The notes below the pieces were generated by a model, which saw only the letters and a list, made by a program, of their open reading frames with translations, made no database searches and was not told the origin of the DNA. Below are positions 48,081 to 58,600 of a DNA stretch of 64,000 nt, one piece after another (within the stretch, counting starts at the first letter, position 1; the number at the start of each line of letters is the position of its first letter). This DNA comes from Pseudomonas mucidolens (GTDB lineage: Bacteria; Pseudomonadota; Gammaproteobacteria; Pseudomonadales; Pseudomonadaceae), in the NCBI RefSeq assembly GCF_900106045.1, contig NZ_LT629802.1:1612001-1676000 (forward strand). The letters are read 5' to 3'. The position numbers and the translations under genes were made by a program.

Positions 48081-49499
48081 ATGAGCCTGCTCCCCTACGC
48101 CTGGGCCAAATCCCAGCGCATCCTCCTGCACCCCGGCCAGGAAGGCCGTACCCTGACCATCTGTCCCTCCACTCCCGGTTGGTCCATCAGCGAAGTTGTT
48201 CGCCAATTTGGTGAAGCGCGCATCGAACAGGTGCGCGACGACGAACTCGACGGCCTCCTGGCCGGTGCCTACGCCGACACCGGCAGCGCCGCCGCCGTCG
48301 TCGGCGCCGCGGAAAACGAAGTCGACCTCGACCGTCTGATGCAAGACATCCCCGAAATCACCGACCTGCTCGACACCCAGGACGGCGCCCCGGTGATCCG
48401 TATGATCAACGCCTTGCTTACCCAGGCCGCGCGCGACGAAGCCAGCGATATCCATATCGAACCCTTTGAAACGCATTCCGTGGTGCGCTATCGGGTCGAT
48501 GGCACGCTGCGCGATGTGGTGTCGCCGCGCAAAGCCTTGCATGGCGCGCTGGTGTCGCGGATCAAAATCATGGCCCAGCTCGACATCGCCGAAAAGCGCC
48601 TGCCTCAGGACGGCCGTATCGCTCTGCGAGTCGCCGGCCGGCCGATTGATATTCGCGTCTCCACGGTGCCCACCGGCCACGGCGAACGGGTGGTGATGCG
48701 TCTGCTCGACAAGCAGGCCGGACGCCTGCAACTGGAAACCCTGGGCATGGACCCGCAACTGCTGGCGCGTCTCGACAGCCTGATCCGCCAGCCCCACGGT
48801 ATCGTCCTGGTCACCGGGCCCACCGGCAGCGGCAAGACCACCAGCCTCTACGCGGCCCTGGCGCGATTGGATGCGAGTACCAGCAATATCCTCACCGTGG
48901 AGGACCCGGTGGAGTACGACCTGCCGGGCATCAGCCAGATCCAGGTGAATGCCAAGATCGACATGACCTTCGCCCTGGCTCTGCGGGCCATCCTGCGCCA
49001 GGATCCGGACATCATCATGATCGGCGAAATCCGTGATCTCGAAACCGCACAAATCGCCGTGCAGGCCTCGCTCACCGGGCACCTGGTGCTTGCCACGTTG
49101 CACACCAACGACGCAGTGTCGGCGGTCAATCGCCTGATCGACATGGGTGTCGAACCGTTCCTGCTGGCCTCGTCCTTGCTCGGTGTATTGGCCCAGCGTC
49201 TGGTGCGGCGCCTGTGCCCGCACTGCAAGCAGCAAGACCCGGCCGCTCCCGGTACGTGGCGGCCGGTGGGGTGCAAGCAGTGCAATCAGGTCGGTTACAG
49301 CGGGCGTACCGGCATTCATGAGCTGTTCTGCATCGACGATAATCTGCGAGGGTTGATTCACCAGGGTGCCGGCGAGCAAGACCTGCGCGTCGCTGCCCGC
49401 CACGCCGGGATGTTCAGCCTGCGTGAGGATGGTGAGCGCTGGGTCCGCAGCGGCGCCACCTCACCGGAAGAAATCCTGCGCGTAACACGGGACGCCTGA
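48081..49499 (+). CDS. hxcR: Hxc type II secretion ATPase (GspE family)
   Basis: 472 residues. Walker [10 protein letters not shown] at 246-254, Asp box VEDPVEYD, Walker B-region [16 protein letters not shown] (about 308-322), and His box [14 protein letters not shown] tetracysteine zinc motif CPHC (379-382) and CKQC (398-401) has only 15 residues between pairs. It supplies ATP energy for pseudopilus assembly from the cytoplasm. Its stop overlaps hxcS by one base. Confidence 0.95.
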   Translation: MSLLPYAWAKSQRILLHPGQEGRTLTICPSTPGWSISEVVRQFGEARIEQVRDDELDGLLAGAYADTGSAAAVVGAAENEVDLDRLMQDIPEITDLLDTQDGAPVIRMINALLTQAARDEASDIHIEPFETHSVVRYRVDGTLRDVVSPRKALHGALVSRIKIMAQLDIAEKRLPQDGRIALRVAGRPIDIRVSTVPTGHGERVVMRLLDKQAGRLQLETLGMDPQLLARLDSLIRQPHGIVLVTGPTGSGKTTSLYAALARLDASTSNILTVEDPVEYDLPGISQIQVNAKIDMTFALALRAILRQDPDIIMIGEIRDLETAQIAVQASLTGHLVLATLHTNDAVSAVNRLIDMGVEPFLLASSLLGVLAQRLVRRLCPHCKQQDPAAPGTWRPVGCKQCNQVGYSGRTGIHELFCIDDNLRGLIHQGAGEQDLRVAARHAGMFSLREDGERWVRSGATSPEEILRVTRDA

Positions 49500-50710
49500 T
49501 GAATCGCTATCGCTATGAAGCCGCCAATGCCAGCGGCAAGCTGGAATCCGGGCACCTGGAGGCGGATAGCCAGAGCGCGGCTTTTGCCAGTTTGCGCAGT
49601 CGTGGCCTGACGGCGTTGCTGGTGCAAGTCGAAGGCAACCCGAACGCGGTGGCCGGCGGCAGTCTGTTCAGTGCCAAGCTGTCGGACAACGACCTGGCCT
49701 GGGCCACGCGGCAGTTGGCGAGCCTGCTGGGTGCCAGCCTGCCGTTGGAGGCGGCCTTGAGTGCCACCGTCGAACAAGCCGAAAAAAAACACATTGCCCA
49801 GACCTTGAGCGGCGTGCGCGCCGATGTGCGCGGTGGCATGCGCCTGGCCGATGCGCTGGCGGCTCGGCCGCGAGACTTTCCGTCGATCTACCGGGCGCTG
49901 ATCGCGGCGGGGGAGGAGTCCGGCGACCTGGCCCAGGTCATGGAGCGCCTGGCGGACTACATCGAAGAGCGCAATAACCTGCGAGGCAAGATCCTGACCG
50001 CGTTTATCTATCCGGGGGTGGTGGGGCTGGTGTCGATCGGCATTGTGATTTTTCTGTTGAGCTACGTCGTACCACAGGTGGTCAGCGCCTTTTCCCAGGC
50101 GCGCCAGGATCTGCCGGGACTGACCCTGGCGATGCTCAATGCCAGCGATTTCATTCGTGCCTGGGGCGGGTTGTGCTTTGCCGCGTTACTGGGGGGCTTC
50201 TGGGGTTGGCGCCTGTACTTGCGCAACCCCGAGGCGCGCTTGAGCTGGCATGCCCGGGTGCTGCGCCTGCCGTTGATCGGGCGTTTTGTATTGGGGCTCA
50301 ACACCGCACGTTTCGCCTCGACCCTGGCCATCCTCGGAGGGGCCGGCGTGCCGCTGCTGCGCGCCCTGGAAGCGGCGCGTCAGACCCTGTCCAACGACCG
50401 CCTGAGCCAGAGTGTCAGCGATGCCACCGCCAAAGTCCGCGAAGGGGTCAACCTGGCACCGGCGCTGGCGGTGGAGAAAGTCTTCCCGCCGGTACTGATC
50501 CACCTGATCGCCAGCGGCGAAAAAACCGGCTCCTTGCCACCGATGCTTGAGCGCGCCGCGCAAACCCTGTCGCGAGATATCGAGCGCCGCGCCATGGGCA
50601 TGACCGCCTTGCTCGAACCGCTGATGATCGTGGTGATGGGTGCCGTGGTGCTGGTGATTGTGATGGCGATACTGTTGCCGATTATCGAAATCAACCAACT
50701 GGTCACTTAG
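49499..50710 (+). CDS. hxcS: Hxc type II secretion platform protein (GspF family)
   Basis: 403 residues. Two T2SSF domains, each with the conserved pattern (ATRQLASLLGASLPLEAALS, and a second beginning FASTLAILGGAGVPLLRALE), and three membrane segments near 170-190, 220-240 and 375-398 (LMIVVMGAVVLVIVMAILLP). It is the central inner-membrane protein of the assembly platform. The gene begins one base before the end of hxcR and ends the machine operon. Confidence 0.95.
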   Translation: MNRYRYEAANASGKLESGHLEADSQSAAFASLRSRGLTALLVQVEGNPNAVAGGSLFSAKLSDNDLAWATRQLASLLGASLPLEAALSATVEQAEKKHIAQTLSGVRADVRGGMRLADALAARPRDFPSIYRALIAAGEESGDLAQVMERLADYIEERNNLRGKILTAFIYPGVVGLVSIGIVIFLLSYVVPQVVSAFSQARQDLPGLTLAMLNASDFIRAWGGLCFAALLGGFWGWRLYLRNPEARLSWHARVLRLPLIGRFVLGLNTARFASTLAILGGAGVPLLRALEAARQTLSNDRLSQSVSDATAKVREGVNLAPALAVEKVFPPVLIHLIASGEKTGSLPPMLERAAQTLSRDIERRAMGMTALLEPLMIVVMGAVVLVIVMAILLPIIEINQLVT

Positions 50711-50749
50711 CTCCCGAGCGTCCTGATACCTGACCTCGGGTTCCTTGTT

Positions 50750-50767
50750 CTGTCATTTACCTGACGC
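50750..50767 (+). promoter_or_regulatory. Candidate PHO box (PhoB site)
   Basis: CTGTCATTTACCTGACGC matches the direct-repeat consensus CTGTCAT-N4-CTGTCAT with a perfect first half and four of seven in the second, with an AT-rich spacer. It lies 292 bases before the DING-family gene. PhoB control would fit the phosphate-binding product. Confidence 0.5.
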
Positions 50768-50813
50768 CACCACACGGCCTGTATCACCTGCAGGCGGGTG
50801 ATGCGGATCCGAC

Positions 50814-50831
50814 CTGAAACCTGGCTGTCAC
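50814..50831 (+). promoter_or_regulatory. Second candidate PHO box
   Basis: CTGAAACCTGGCTGTCAC has four of seven matches in the first half and six of seven in the second, at the correct 11-base period. Weaker than the site at 50750. Confidence 0.35.
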
Positions 50832-51058
50832 CTGGGCCGAAAAATACCCGAATCATTGCCAAAACACCCGAGAATCTTTTTAAAAATCAAGCGCTTTCTC
50901 CCGAGGTTTTTTCCTATATCTGTCATCGGGAACTGCGAACTTCTTCGTCATGGCCTCATCTCGCAAACCCTCTGGTTCAAGGCGTGGGAACCGAGCGCCA
51001 TAGCGTCATGCAAGAGCCATCTACCTCAACGTATGAACACGACGAAAGGAGCTTCTTC

Positions 51059-52258
51059 ATGTTTAAGCGCAACGTTCTCGCGGTATCCATGACCCTCGCG
51101 ACCCTCTGCTCGGCCCAGGCTGCATTCGCTGATGTCAACGGCGGCGGTGCGACCCTGCCACAGCCGCTGTATCAGACTGCCGGTGTGTTGACTGCCGGTT
51201 TTGCGCCCTACATCGGTGTCGGCAGCGGCAACGGTAAAGCGGCCTTCCTGAACAACGACTACACCAAGTTCGTGGCCGGCGTCACCAACAAGAATGTACA
51301 TTGGGCCGGTAGCGATTCGAAGCTCTCCGCCGTCGAGCTGAGCAACTACGCCAGCGCCCATAACGCCGCTTGGGGCAAGTTGATCCAGGTTCCTTCGGTG
51401 GCCACTTCGGTTGCCATTCCGTTCAACAAGACCGGCTCCAATGCAGTCAACCTCACGGTTGACCAACTGTGCGGCGTGTTCTCGGGTCGCTTGACCAACT
51501 GGAACCAGATCACCAACTCCGGTCGTACCGGTACCATCACCGTGGTTTATCGCAAAGGCAACAGCGGCACCACCGAGTTGTTCACGCGCTTCCTGAACGC
51601 CAAGTGCAGCGTGGCCCAGGAAGGCGGTACCTTTGCCGTGACCCAGGCTTTCGACACCAGCTTCTCCGGTGGTTTGCCGGCTGGCGCAATCAACCCGCTG
51701 CAACAAGGCGCGCTGGATACCAGTGAAGGTGTGATGACTACGCTCAACGCCGCCCAAGGTCGTATCACCTACATGAGCCCGGACTACGCGGCGACCACGC
51801 TGGAAGGTCTGGATGACGCCACCAAAGTGGCCCGGGTCGCTGGCGTTTCGCCTGCTCCGGCCAACGTATCCACCGCGATCGGCGCCGTCACTCCGCCAGT
51901 CGTTGCCAACCGTGCCAACCAGAACGCCTGGGTTCCGGTATTCGCGGCTACCGCCAACCCTGCCGATCCAAGCGTGGTGCCTTACCCAACCACCGGTTAT
52001 CCGATCCTGGGCTTTACCAACCTGATCTTCAGCCAGTGCTACGCCGATGCAGGCCAGACCTCGCAAGTGCGTACGTTCTTCACTCGTCACTACGGTTCGA
52101 GCGCGTTGACCAACAACGACAATGCGATTCGCAACAACCGTTTCGTGCCGCTGCCAGCCAACTGGAAAACCGCTATTCGTGACACCTTCCTCACTGCGAC
52201 CAACGGCCTGAGCATCGGCAAGTCCGACGTCTGCAACGGCATTGGTCGTCCGCTGTAA
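51059..52258 (+). CDS. lapA: DING-family secreted phosphate-binding protein / low-molecular-weight alkaline phosphatase (LapA-like)
   Basis: 399 residues from the ATG at 51059 (AAGGAG upstream), with signal peptide MFKRNVLAVSMTLATLCSAQAAFA. The mature protein begins DVNGGGATLPQPLYQ, the hallmark DING N-terminus, and continues GFAPYIGVGSGNGKAAFL and the phosphate-binding loop NSGTTELFTRFLNAKC. In P. aeruginosa the equivalent LapA is the substrate of the Hxc machine and is made under phosphate starvation; position after hxcS and the PHO-box candidates argue for the same role. Caution: the symbol lapA also names an unrelated giant adhesin in pseudomonads. Whether it is a phosphatase or only a binding protein cannot be told from sequence. 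Confidence 0.88.
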   Translation: MFKRNVLAVSMTLATLCSAQAAFADVNGGGATLPQPLYQTAGVLTAGFAPYIGVGSGNGKAAFLNNDYTKFVAGVTNKNVHWAGSDSKLSAVELSNYASAHNAAWGKLIQVPSVATSVAIPFNKTGSNAVNLTVDQLCGVFSGRLTNWNQITNSGRTGTITVVYRKGNSGTTELFTRFLNAKCSVAQEGGTFAVTQAFDTSFSGGLPAGAINPLQQGALDTSEGVMTTLNAAQGRITYMSPDYAATTLEGLDDATKVARVAGVSPAPANVSTAIGAVTPPVVANRANQNAWVPVFAATANPADPSVVPYPTTGYPILGFTNLIFSQCYADAGQTSQVRTFFTRHYGSSALTNNDNAIRNNRFVPLPANWKTAIRDTFLTATNGLSIGKSDVCNGIGRPL

Positions 52259-52287
52259 CTTCAGCAGTCATTGAGCTGAAAGACCTG

Positions 52288-52320
52288 ATCAGCAACGGCT
52301 TTTGCCGTTGCTGATTTTTT
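52288..52320 (+). terminator. Factor-independent terminator after the DING-family gene
   Basis: ATCAGCAACGGC at 52288-52299 pairs perfectly with GCCGTTGCTGAT at 52304-52315 around a four-base TTTT loop, followed by TTTTT. It begins 29 bases after the stop codon, so the giant gene downstream needs its own promoter. Confidence 0.92.
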
Positions 52321-52392
52321 CGTTGTAGGGATTTGCTGTGGGTCTCTATCGGACTACGACGGCCTGTTTTCCGCACACGCATTCCATCTTCT

Positions 52393-52494
52393 CTGTAGGA
52401 GCGAGCTTGCTCGTGAAAGTCGTTAACGATGACGCGGGGAGTGTGGTGCCCCGAGGCGTCCTCAGGTTTTTCGCGAGCAAGCTCGCTCCTACAG
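52393..52494. repeat. REP-pair (REPIN) before the giant exoprotein gene
   Basis: Inverted 25-base arms at 52393-52417 and 52470-52494 match at 24 of 25 positions, with CGTTAACGAT next to the left arm. The length is exactly 102 bases, in the same orientation as the copy at 7367. With the terminator it occupies most of the 363-base gap 52259-52621; the remaining bases 52495-52621 must carry the next promoter, which I cannot place. Confidence 0.9.
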
Positions 52495-52621
52495 AAGAGG
52501 GTTCCTTTCCGGGTCCCCATATGAATTTTCCGTGACAAAAGTTCAGTCCGCTCTCTCGCCAACTGCCTAACCCCCATACCTGAAGCGCATTTTCGGCAAC
52601 AACAAAAAAGGATGACTCCAG

Positions 52622-55600
52622 ATGGTCCGCTGCAAACCACCGGTTAAGTTGAATGCCCAGGGCCCAGGCGGCCAGACGATCCTGCGCCTCAAGCCCCTGG
52701 CCCATGCAATCGCCTTGCTGATGGTGGCGGGCAGCGCCCATGGAGCCACGGCGTTCAGTTCCGGTTGGTTCGCCGCCAAAGGCGCGTCCCAGGCCGCAAC
52801 GGCGGCGCGTCCTGGCGCGGCGGTGCCGGGGATGCCGCCGCCGCTGTCCCAGCAGGCCCGAGTCAACCAGCAACTGCAGCGCTCCTTGAGCACCCTCAAC
52901 ACCAGTGTCGCCGCGATCGCTGCCCAGCAGGCGGCGCAAGCCGCCGGGCGCCAGGCCGCGCTGGGGCAGGTCTCGACCATTCCCGATGGCCTGGGCAAGG
53001 GCGGCTTGCAAGTGGACAACAGCCTGACCCAAGGCTGGACCAACGCCAAAGGCCCCAAGCAAAGCCAGTCCGGCGGCAAGACCACTGTCTCCATCGAGCA
53101 GACCGCCGACAAGGCAATCCTCAATTGGGAAACCTTCAACGTCGGGCGCAATACCACTGTCGATTTCCAGCAGCAATCCAATTGGGCCGTGCTCAACCGC
53201 GTCAACGACCCGAATGCCCGGCCCAGTGAAATCCAGGGGCAGATCAAGGGCGCCGGCACGGTGATGATCATGAACCGTAACGGCGTGGTGTTCAGTGGCA
53301 GCAGCCAGGTCAACGTGCGTAACCTGGTCGCCGCGGCGGCGACCATCACCGATGAACAGTTCACCCAGCGCGGGATTTATGTCGACGCCAACGGCACTCA
53401 ACCCACCTTCACCGACGCGGTGGGCAAGGTCGAGGTGCAGCGCGGCGCCGTGATCCAGACCCACAAGGCGGTCAAGTCCACCGAGTCCGGCGGCTATGCC
53501 TTGCTGCTGGGCACGGAAGTCGAAAACGCGGGCACCATCATTACCGCCAAAGGCCAGACCACGTTGGCCGCAGGCGACAGTTTTTATATCCGCAAGGGCC
53601 AAGGCACCAGCGGTAATCCGCGATCCACCACGCGCGGCAACGAAGTGGCCACCAGCCTTAACCCAGACAGCACCGCCGGTACAGTGAGCAACAGCGGGCT
53701 GATCATGGCCTCGACCGGCGATATCACCCTGACCGGGCATACCGTGCGGCAAAACGGTGTAGCGCTGGCCAGCACGTCGGTGGACACACGCGGCACTGTT
53801 CACCTGCTTAACTCGGCCACCGACAGCACCGGCAGCGTAACGCTGGGAGAGGGCAGCACCACCGCGATCCTGCTCGACAGCAGCGGCTCCACCGCCCTCG
53901 ACAGCCAGCGGGACAACGGCGTGGTCAACCTCGATGGCCAGCCGAGCAACCTGATCACCGGGCAGTTCAATCACCTGAGCCAGGTTGCCGACCGCACGGA
54001 TCAGTCGCGCATCGAGATTGTCAGCGGTGGCACGGTGGACTTCCAGAAGGGCTCGATCACCCTCGCCACCGGCGGCCAGGTCGCGGTCAGTGCCGGCCAG
54101 CGTAGCCTGTTGCGCGATGGCGCGATGGTCGATGTCTCTGGCGCCATCGGAGTCAAGGTGGCGATGGAAGCCAACAACATCAAGATCAATGTTCAGGGTA
54201 ATGAGCAGCGCGATGCGCCGGTCAATCGGGATGACGGGCAGTTGATCAATAACGATGTGTGGGTCGATCTGCGCGAATTGGTATTTGTCCCGGCAGGCAC
54301 CAACGGTTATGCAACGGATCGCTGGTACACCGCTGGCGGGCTGCTGGAAGTCGGTGGTTATCTCGGCACCCAGGGTCATTCCGTGGGGGAGTGGATGGCC
54401 CAGGGCGGCACCGTGACGTTTACCGGCAAGGACCTGGTGACCCAGCAGGGCGCACAGATCAACCTCTCCGGTGGCACCGTCGATGTGCAGGGCGGTTATA
54501 TCCGCCAGAGCTGGCTCAAGGGCCCGGACGGGCGCCTCTACGAAGTGTCGAAAGCCCCGGGCGATATTCTCTACAGCGGTTTCTACAAGGGTTATGAAGA
54601 CACCAGTGAGCGCTGGGGGCGCACCGATTATTACTACAACCCGCTGATCGCCCCGCAGCGCCGCTACGAAGCCGGTTATACCGTGGGGCGCGATGCCGGC
54701 AAGCTGGTGGTCGGTACCTCCAGCGCGGTGCTGGAAGGGCAGTTGATCAGCGACGTGTTCCAGGGCGATCGCCAGACCCAAGCGCCGAATATCAACCTCG
54801 ACGGCTACCAGCAGTCGCAAAAGGCTCTGGCCCGGCGTGCACAGTTGATCATTGGCCAGTACACCCCGGTGTTCAACAAAAGCACCGGCACGCTGCGTTA
54901 CTCCCTGACGCCGACGGCTACGCAGGTGCTGATCGACGCTGAACCGCAGAAAGTTGCCGACGGCCTGGACCTGAGTAGCCCCCTGACTGTGGAGCGTCAG
55001 GGCAAGCTGGTGCTCGACAGCACTCAACTCAATGGCTTCCAACTGGGCGCGATTAAAGTCAGCGCCACCGAGGCAATCAAGGTGGATGGCGCGCTCAAGG
55101 TCGCCGATGGCGGGGATATCACCTTGTTCGCCCCGGCGGTCGCGATCAATGCGGACCTCACGGCACATGGCGGCAGTATCAACGCCGGTAACCTGCTCAG
55201 CCAGCTCAACCTCAGCGGCACCGGCGACGTGATCCTGCCGGGCGCTGCCAGCGTGGGGGTTGCCGAAGGCGTCAGGCTTGACGCTTCCGGGCGCTGGACC
55301 AATCGCCCGCTTGATCCAGCGATCAGCGAAGGCCTGGCCTACGTCAACGGTGGCAAGGTGTCGCTGCGCAGTACCGGCAGTATCAGCCTGGCGAGTGGCA
55401 GTCGGGTGGACACGTCTTCCGGGGCGAGCGTCGGCCTGGATGGCAAGATCAGCGGCGGCAAGGGCGGCAACGTGACCTTGAGCGCACTGGGTGCGCTCGA
55501 CCTGGACGGTGATATTCGTGGTTATGGCGTCAACGGCGGTGGCACCCTGGCGTTGCAGGCCAGGAAAGTACTGATCGGCGAGCGCGCCGGCACCGTAGAC

Positions 55601-58600
55601 GCCGACACCCTGCAACTGGCCGGTGATTTCTTCAACAAGGGTTTCTCGGCCTATGACATCACTGGCAATGAAGGGCTGATCGTCGCAGACGGCACCCAGG
55701 TCGATGTGAACATGCCGGTCTACCGGGTCGGCGAACAGGCGCTGACGACCCCTGGCGGCGGCGATCCGACGACTGTCCTGGAGCGTTGGCTGCCCGAGCT
55801 CTATCAGCAGGATGCCGCCCAAGGCGTGCTGAGCCAGCGGCGTGGCGCCAGTTTGAGCCTGACCGCCGGCACCACGTTTAACACTGAGGAACAAGTGGCC
55901 AACACCGCATTGACGGTGGGTCAAGGCGCGGTGATCAATGTTGATCCGGGCCAGGCGATCAACCTGCACAGTGTTGGCCAACTGACGCTCAACGGCACTC
56001 TCAACGCCTGGGGTGGCAGTGTCAGTCTCGGTGGGCTGACGGTGCCGTTGGTCTCCGAGAAACTCGATGCCATCGGGCATGGCCGTTCGATCTGGGTCGG
56101 TGAGCAAGCGCTGATCGATGTGGCCGCGCGGGCCGTGACGGCCGTCGACAACCAAGGTCGCGTGTATGGCCAGGTGCGCAACGGCGGTCAGATCACGATC
56201 GGCGGGGATATCGATCCCGCGACCGGCATTGCCAAGGCCAGTGATCTGTTTGTGGTGGTGCGTGAGGGGGCGCGCCTGGATGCTTCGGGCAGCCAGGCGC
56301 TGCTGGATATTCCCGGCCAGGGCTCGACCCGGGTGGCGAGCAACGGCGGCAATATTGCCTTTGCTTCCAATAACGGCCTGTATCTGGATGGCAGCTTTGT
56401 CGCCAAGGCCGGTGGCGCAGGCGCGGCGGGTGGGCGTCTGGCGGTGGCGCTGGAGGCGCCGTTCTACGTCAAGGGCCTGGCATCTGAGCGCGTGTTGCAG
56501 GGTCGCGATTTGCTCCTCAGCCAGTCGCATCAGGCTGAAGCGCTGCCCGAGAATGCCGCCGCCGCCGCAGACGCGTTGGTCTACGGTCATGCCCGGCTGG
56601 GTGTCGATCAGGTCACAGCCGGCGGCTTCGACAATCTGGCGCTGCTGAGTAACGGTTCGCTGAGCTTCGCCGGCGATGTTTCGTTGAACCTGGGACAAAG
56701 CCTGACGCTGTACTCCTCCAGGTTGAACCTGGCCGAGGGCGCCTCGAATACCTCGCGGGTCAACCTGGCTGCGCCGCATGTGGTACTCGGTGGCCTGCTC
56801 GCGCCGGACCGCAGCGGCATGGAAAACTACCTCAGGCCGGAACTCATCCCGACCTCGTCGTTGCCGGGCCAGGGTGTGTTTACGCTTGACAGCGACCTGC
56901 TGGACATTCGCGACCGGGTCGATTTTTCCCTCAATCAAGGCTTCGATCAGGTCAATCTCAACAGTCGTGGCGATTTGCGTTTCCTCGCCGGGCGCGATGG
57001 CGGTGTGACGGTTGCTCCGGGGTTCAGCACCACGCTGCTGACAGGCGGTGACTTGACCTTGCGCGCTGCGCGTATCTACCCCGGCAGCGAGATCGCCGCC
57101 CAAGTATTGGCGGGCCGGATCGGCGGTGGGCTTTCAGCCATTGAATTCGACCCGACGCGCACCCTGACCATCGAAAGAACCGGCAGCACCAGCGGCGTGG
57201 CCCCCAACTCGGTATTCGGTCGCCTGCAACTGGGCGCCGCGACGATCAAGCAGGGTGGTGTGTTGCAGGCGCCGTTGGGGCTGATCGAAATCGGCAACCT
57301 GGGCAGCACCAAAGTCGAACTGCTACCCGGCAGCCTCACGTCGGTCAGTGGCAAGGGCCTGGTGTTGCCTTACGGCGGCACGGTGGACGGCCAGGTTTAT
57401 CGCTACAACGGCAAGACCGTGAAATTCGTCGGCCAGGGCGGCGTGGTCATCGGTAACGGCGACTTGACGGTCGGGGTGATCCTGGGCGGCAAGTCGGTGG
57501 CGGTATTGCCCGAGGCGACCCTGGACCTGTCGGGTGGCGGTGACTTGCTCGGCGCTGGGTTTATTGCCGGGCGCGGTGGCTCCACCGATGCGCGCTACAA
57601 CCCCCTGGTACAGTTTGGCGCCAATGGTGGCTTTGTCCTGCCAGGGCTGGCGACCAACCCGGTGTATGCCATCGTGCCGGGCGCCCAGCCGGGGTACGCG
57701 CCGGTGGCCGGTGAAGGCGGTGCGAACACCCCGTTGGTTGGCCAGCAAATCACCCTCGGGGCCGGCGTGCCGGGCCTTCCGGCTGGCACTTACACCTTGT
57801 TGCCGTCCACTTACGCGCTGATGCCGGGGGCGTTCCGCGTCGAGCTCAACGGCCTGGCCGGAACCGACAGTGATGCGGCTGCCACGCCGATGCGCAACGG
57901 TTCCTGGTCCACCGCCGGGCGCCTGTCGATTATCCATACCGACATCCGCAACAGCCTGACCAGCCAGGTGATCCTGACCTCGGCCGACACCTTGCGTCGC
58001 TACTCGCAGTACAACGAAACCGGTTATGCCCAATTCGCCGTGGCCGACGCCGCCAGGCTCGGCGTGCCACGGCCGTTGCTGCCGGTGGACGCCAAGACCC
58101 TGAAGCTGGCCTTATCCGCCGGGGGCGGCAACGAAACGTTCTCGTTCAAGGGCAAGGGGCGCTTCGAGGCCGCTACCGGAGGGTATGGCGGCACGGTTGC
58201 AGTGATCAACCTGACAAAAAGCGGTGAAGGCTCCACCACTCAAATCATTAATGCCGGCAGCCCCCTCGATCCAGACTTCACTGGCCTGACCGTGGATGCC
58301 CAGAGCCTCAATGCGCTGGGCGCCAAACGCCTGTTGGTGGGTGGGCTGTCGATGGTGCTGTATGGGCAGGGCGGCAATATCGTGACCTTCGCCTCGGGGC
58401 TCAACGCGCCCAGTGGTTCGATCGTGCTGCGCGAGGGTGCGACGCTGAAGGCGCCGGAGGTGATCCTGGTGTCCGGCAGCGGCGATATCGTGGTCGAGCA
58501 GGGCGCCTCCATCAACACCCTCGGCCAGGGTGCTGCGGCCTATGATGCCCGTGACGGGTTCGTCTACAGCGGCGCGCCAAATATGCTCGCGGTGTCCAAC

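Larger units (their letters stand above)
50711..51058. promoter_or_regulatory. Leader region of the DING-family gene
   Basis: This 348-base gap between hxcS and the DING-family exoprotein gene carries two candidate PHO boxes (50750-50767 and 50814-50831) and a further CTGTCAT half-site at 50920-50926. The ribosome site AAGGAG is at 51046-51051. The frame is open back to 50798 but has no reason to be translated. Confidence 0.6.

Noticed and set aside
48060..49403. 447-codon minus-strand frame
   Set aside because: Antisense shadow of hxcR, which has all ATPase motifs.
50798..51058. Upstream extension of the DING-family gene
   Set aside because: It would place 87 residues before the signal peptide; the ATG at 51059 has AAGGAG and starts the signal sequence.
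52346..57103. 1585-codon minus-strand open frame
   Set aside because: It lies antisense to the giant exoprotein gene, runs through a REPIN and terminator, and its product is low-complexity with no recognisable domain. Long antisense frames are common opposite GC-rich repetitive coding DNA; the plus-strand frame has the signal peptide, TPS domain and repeats.
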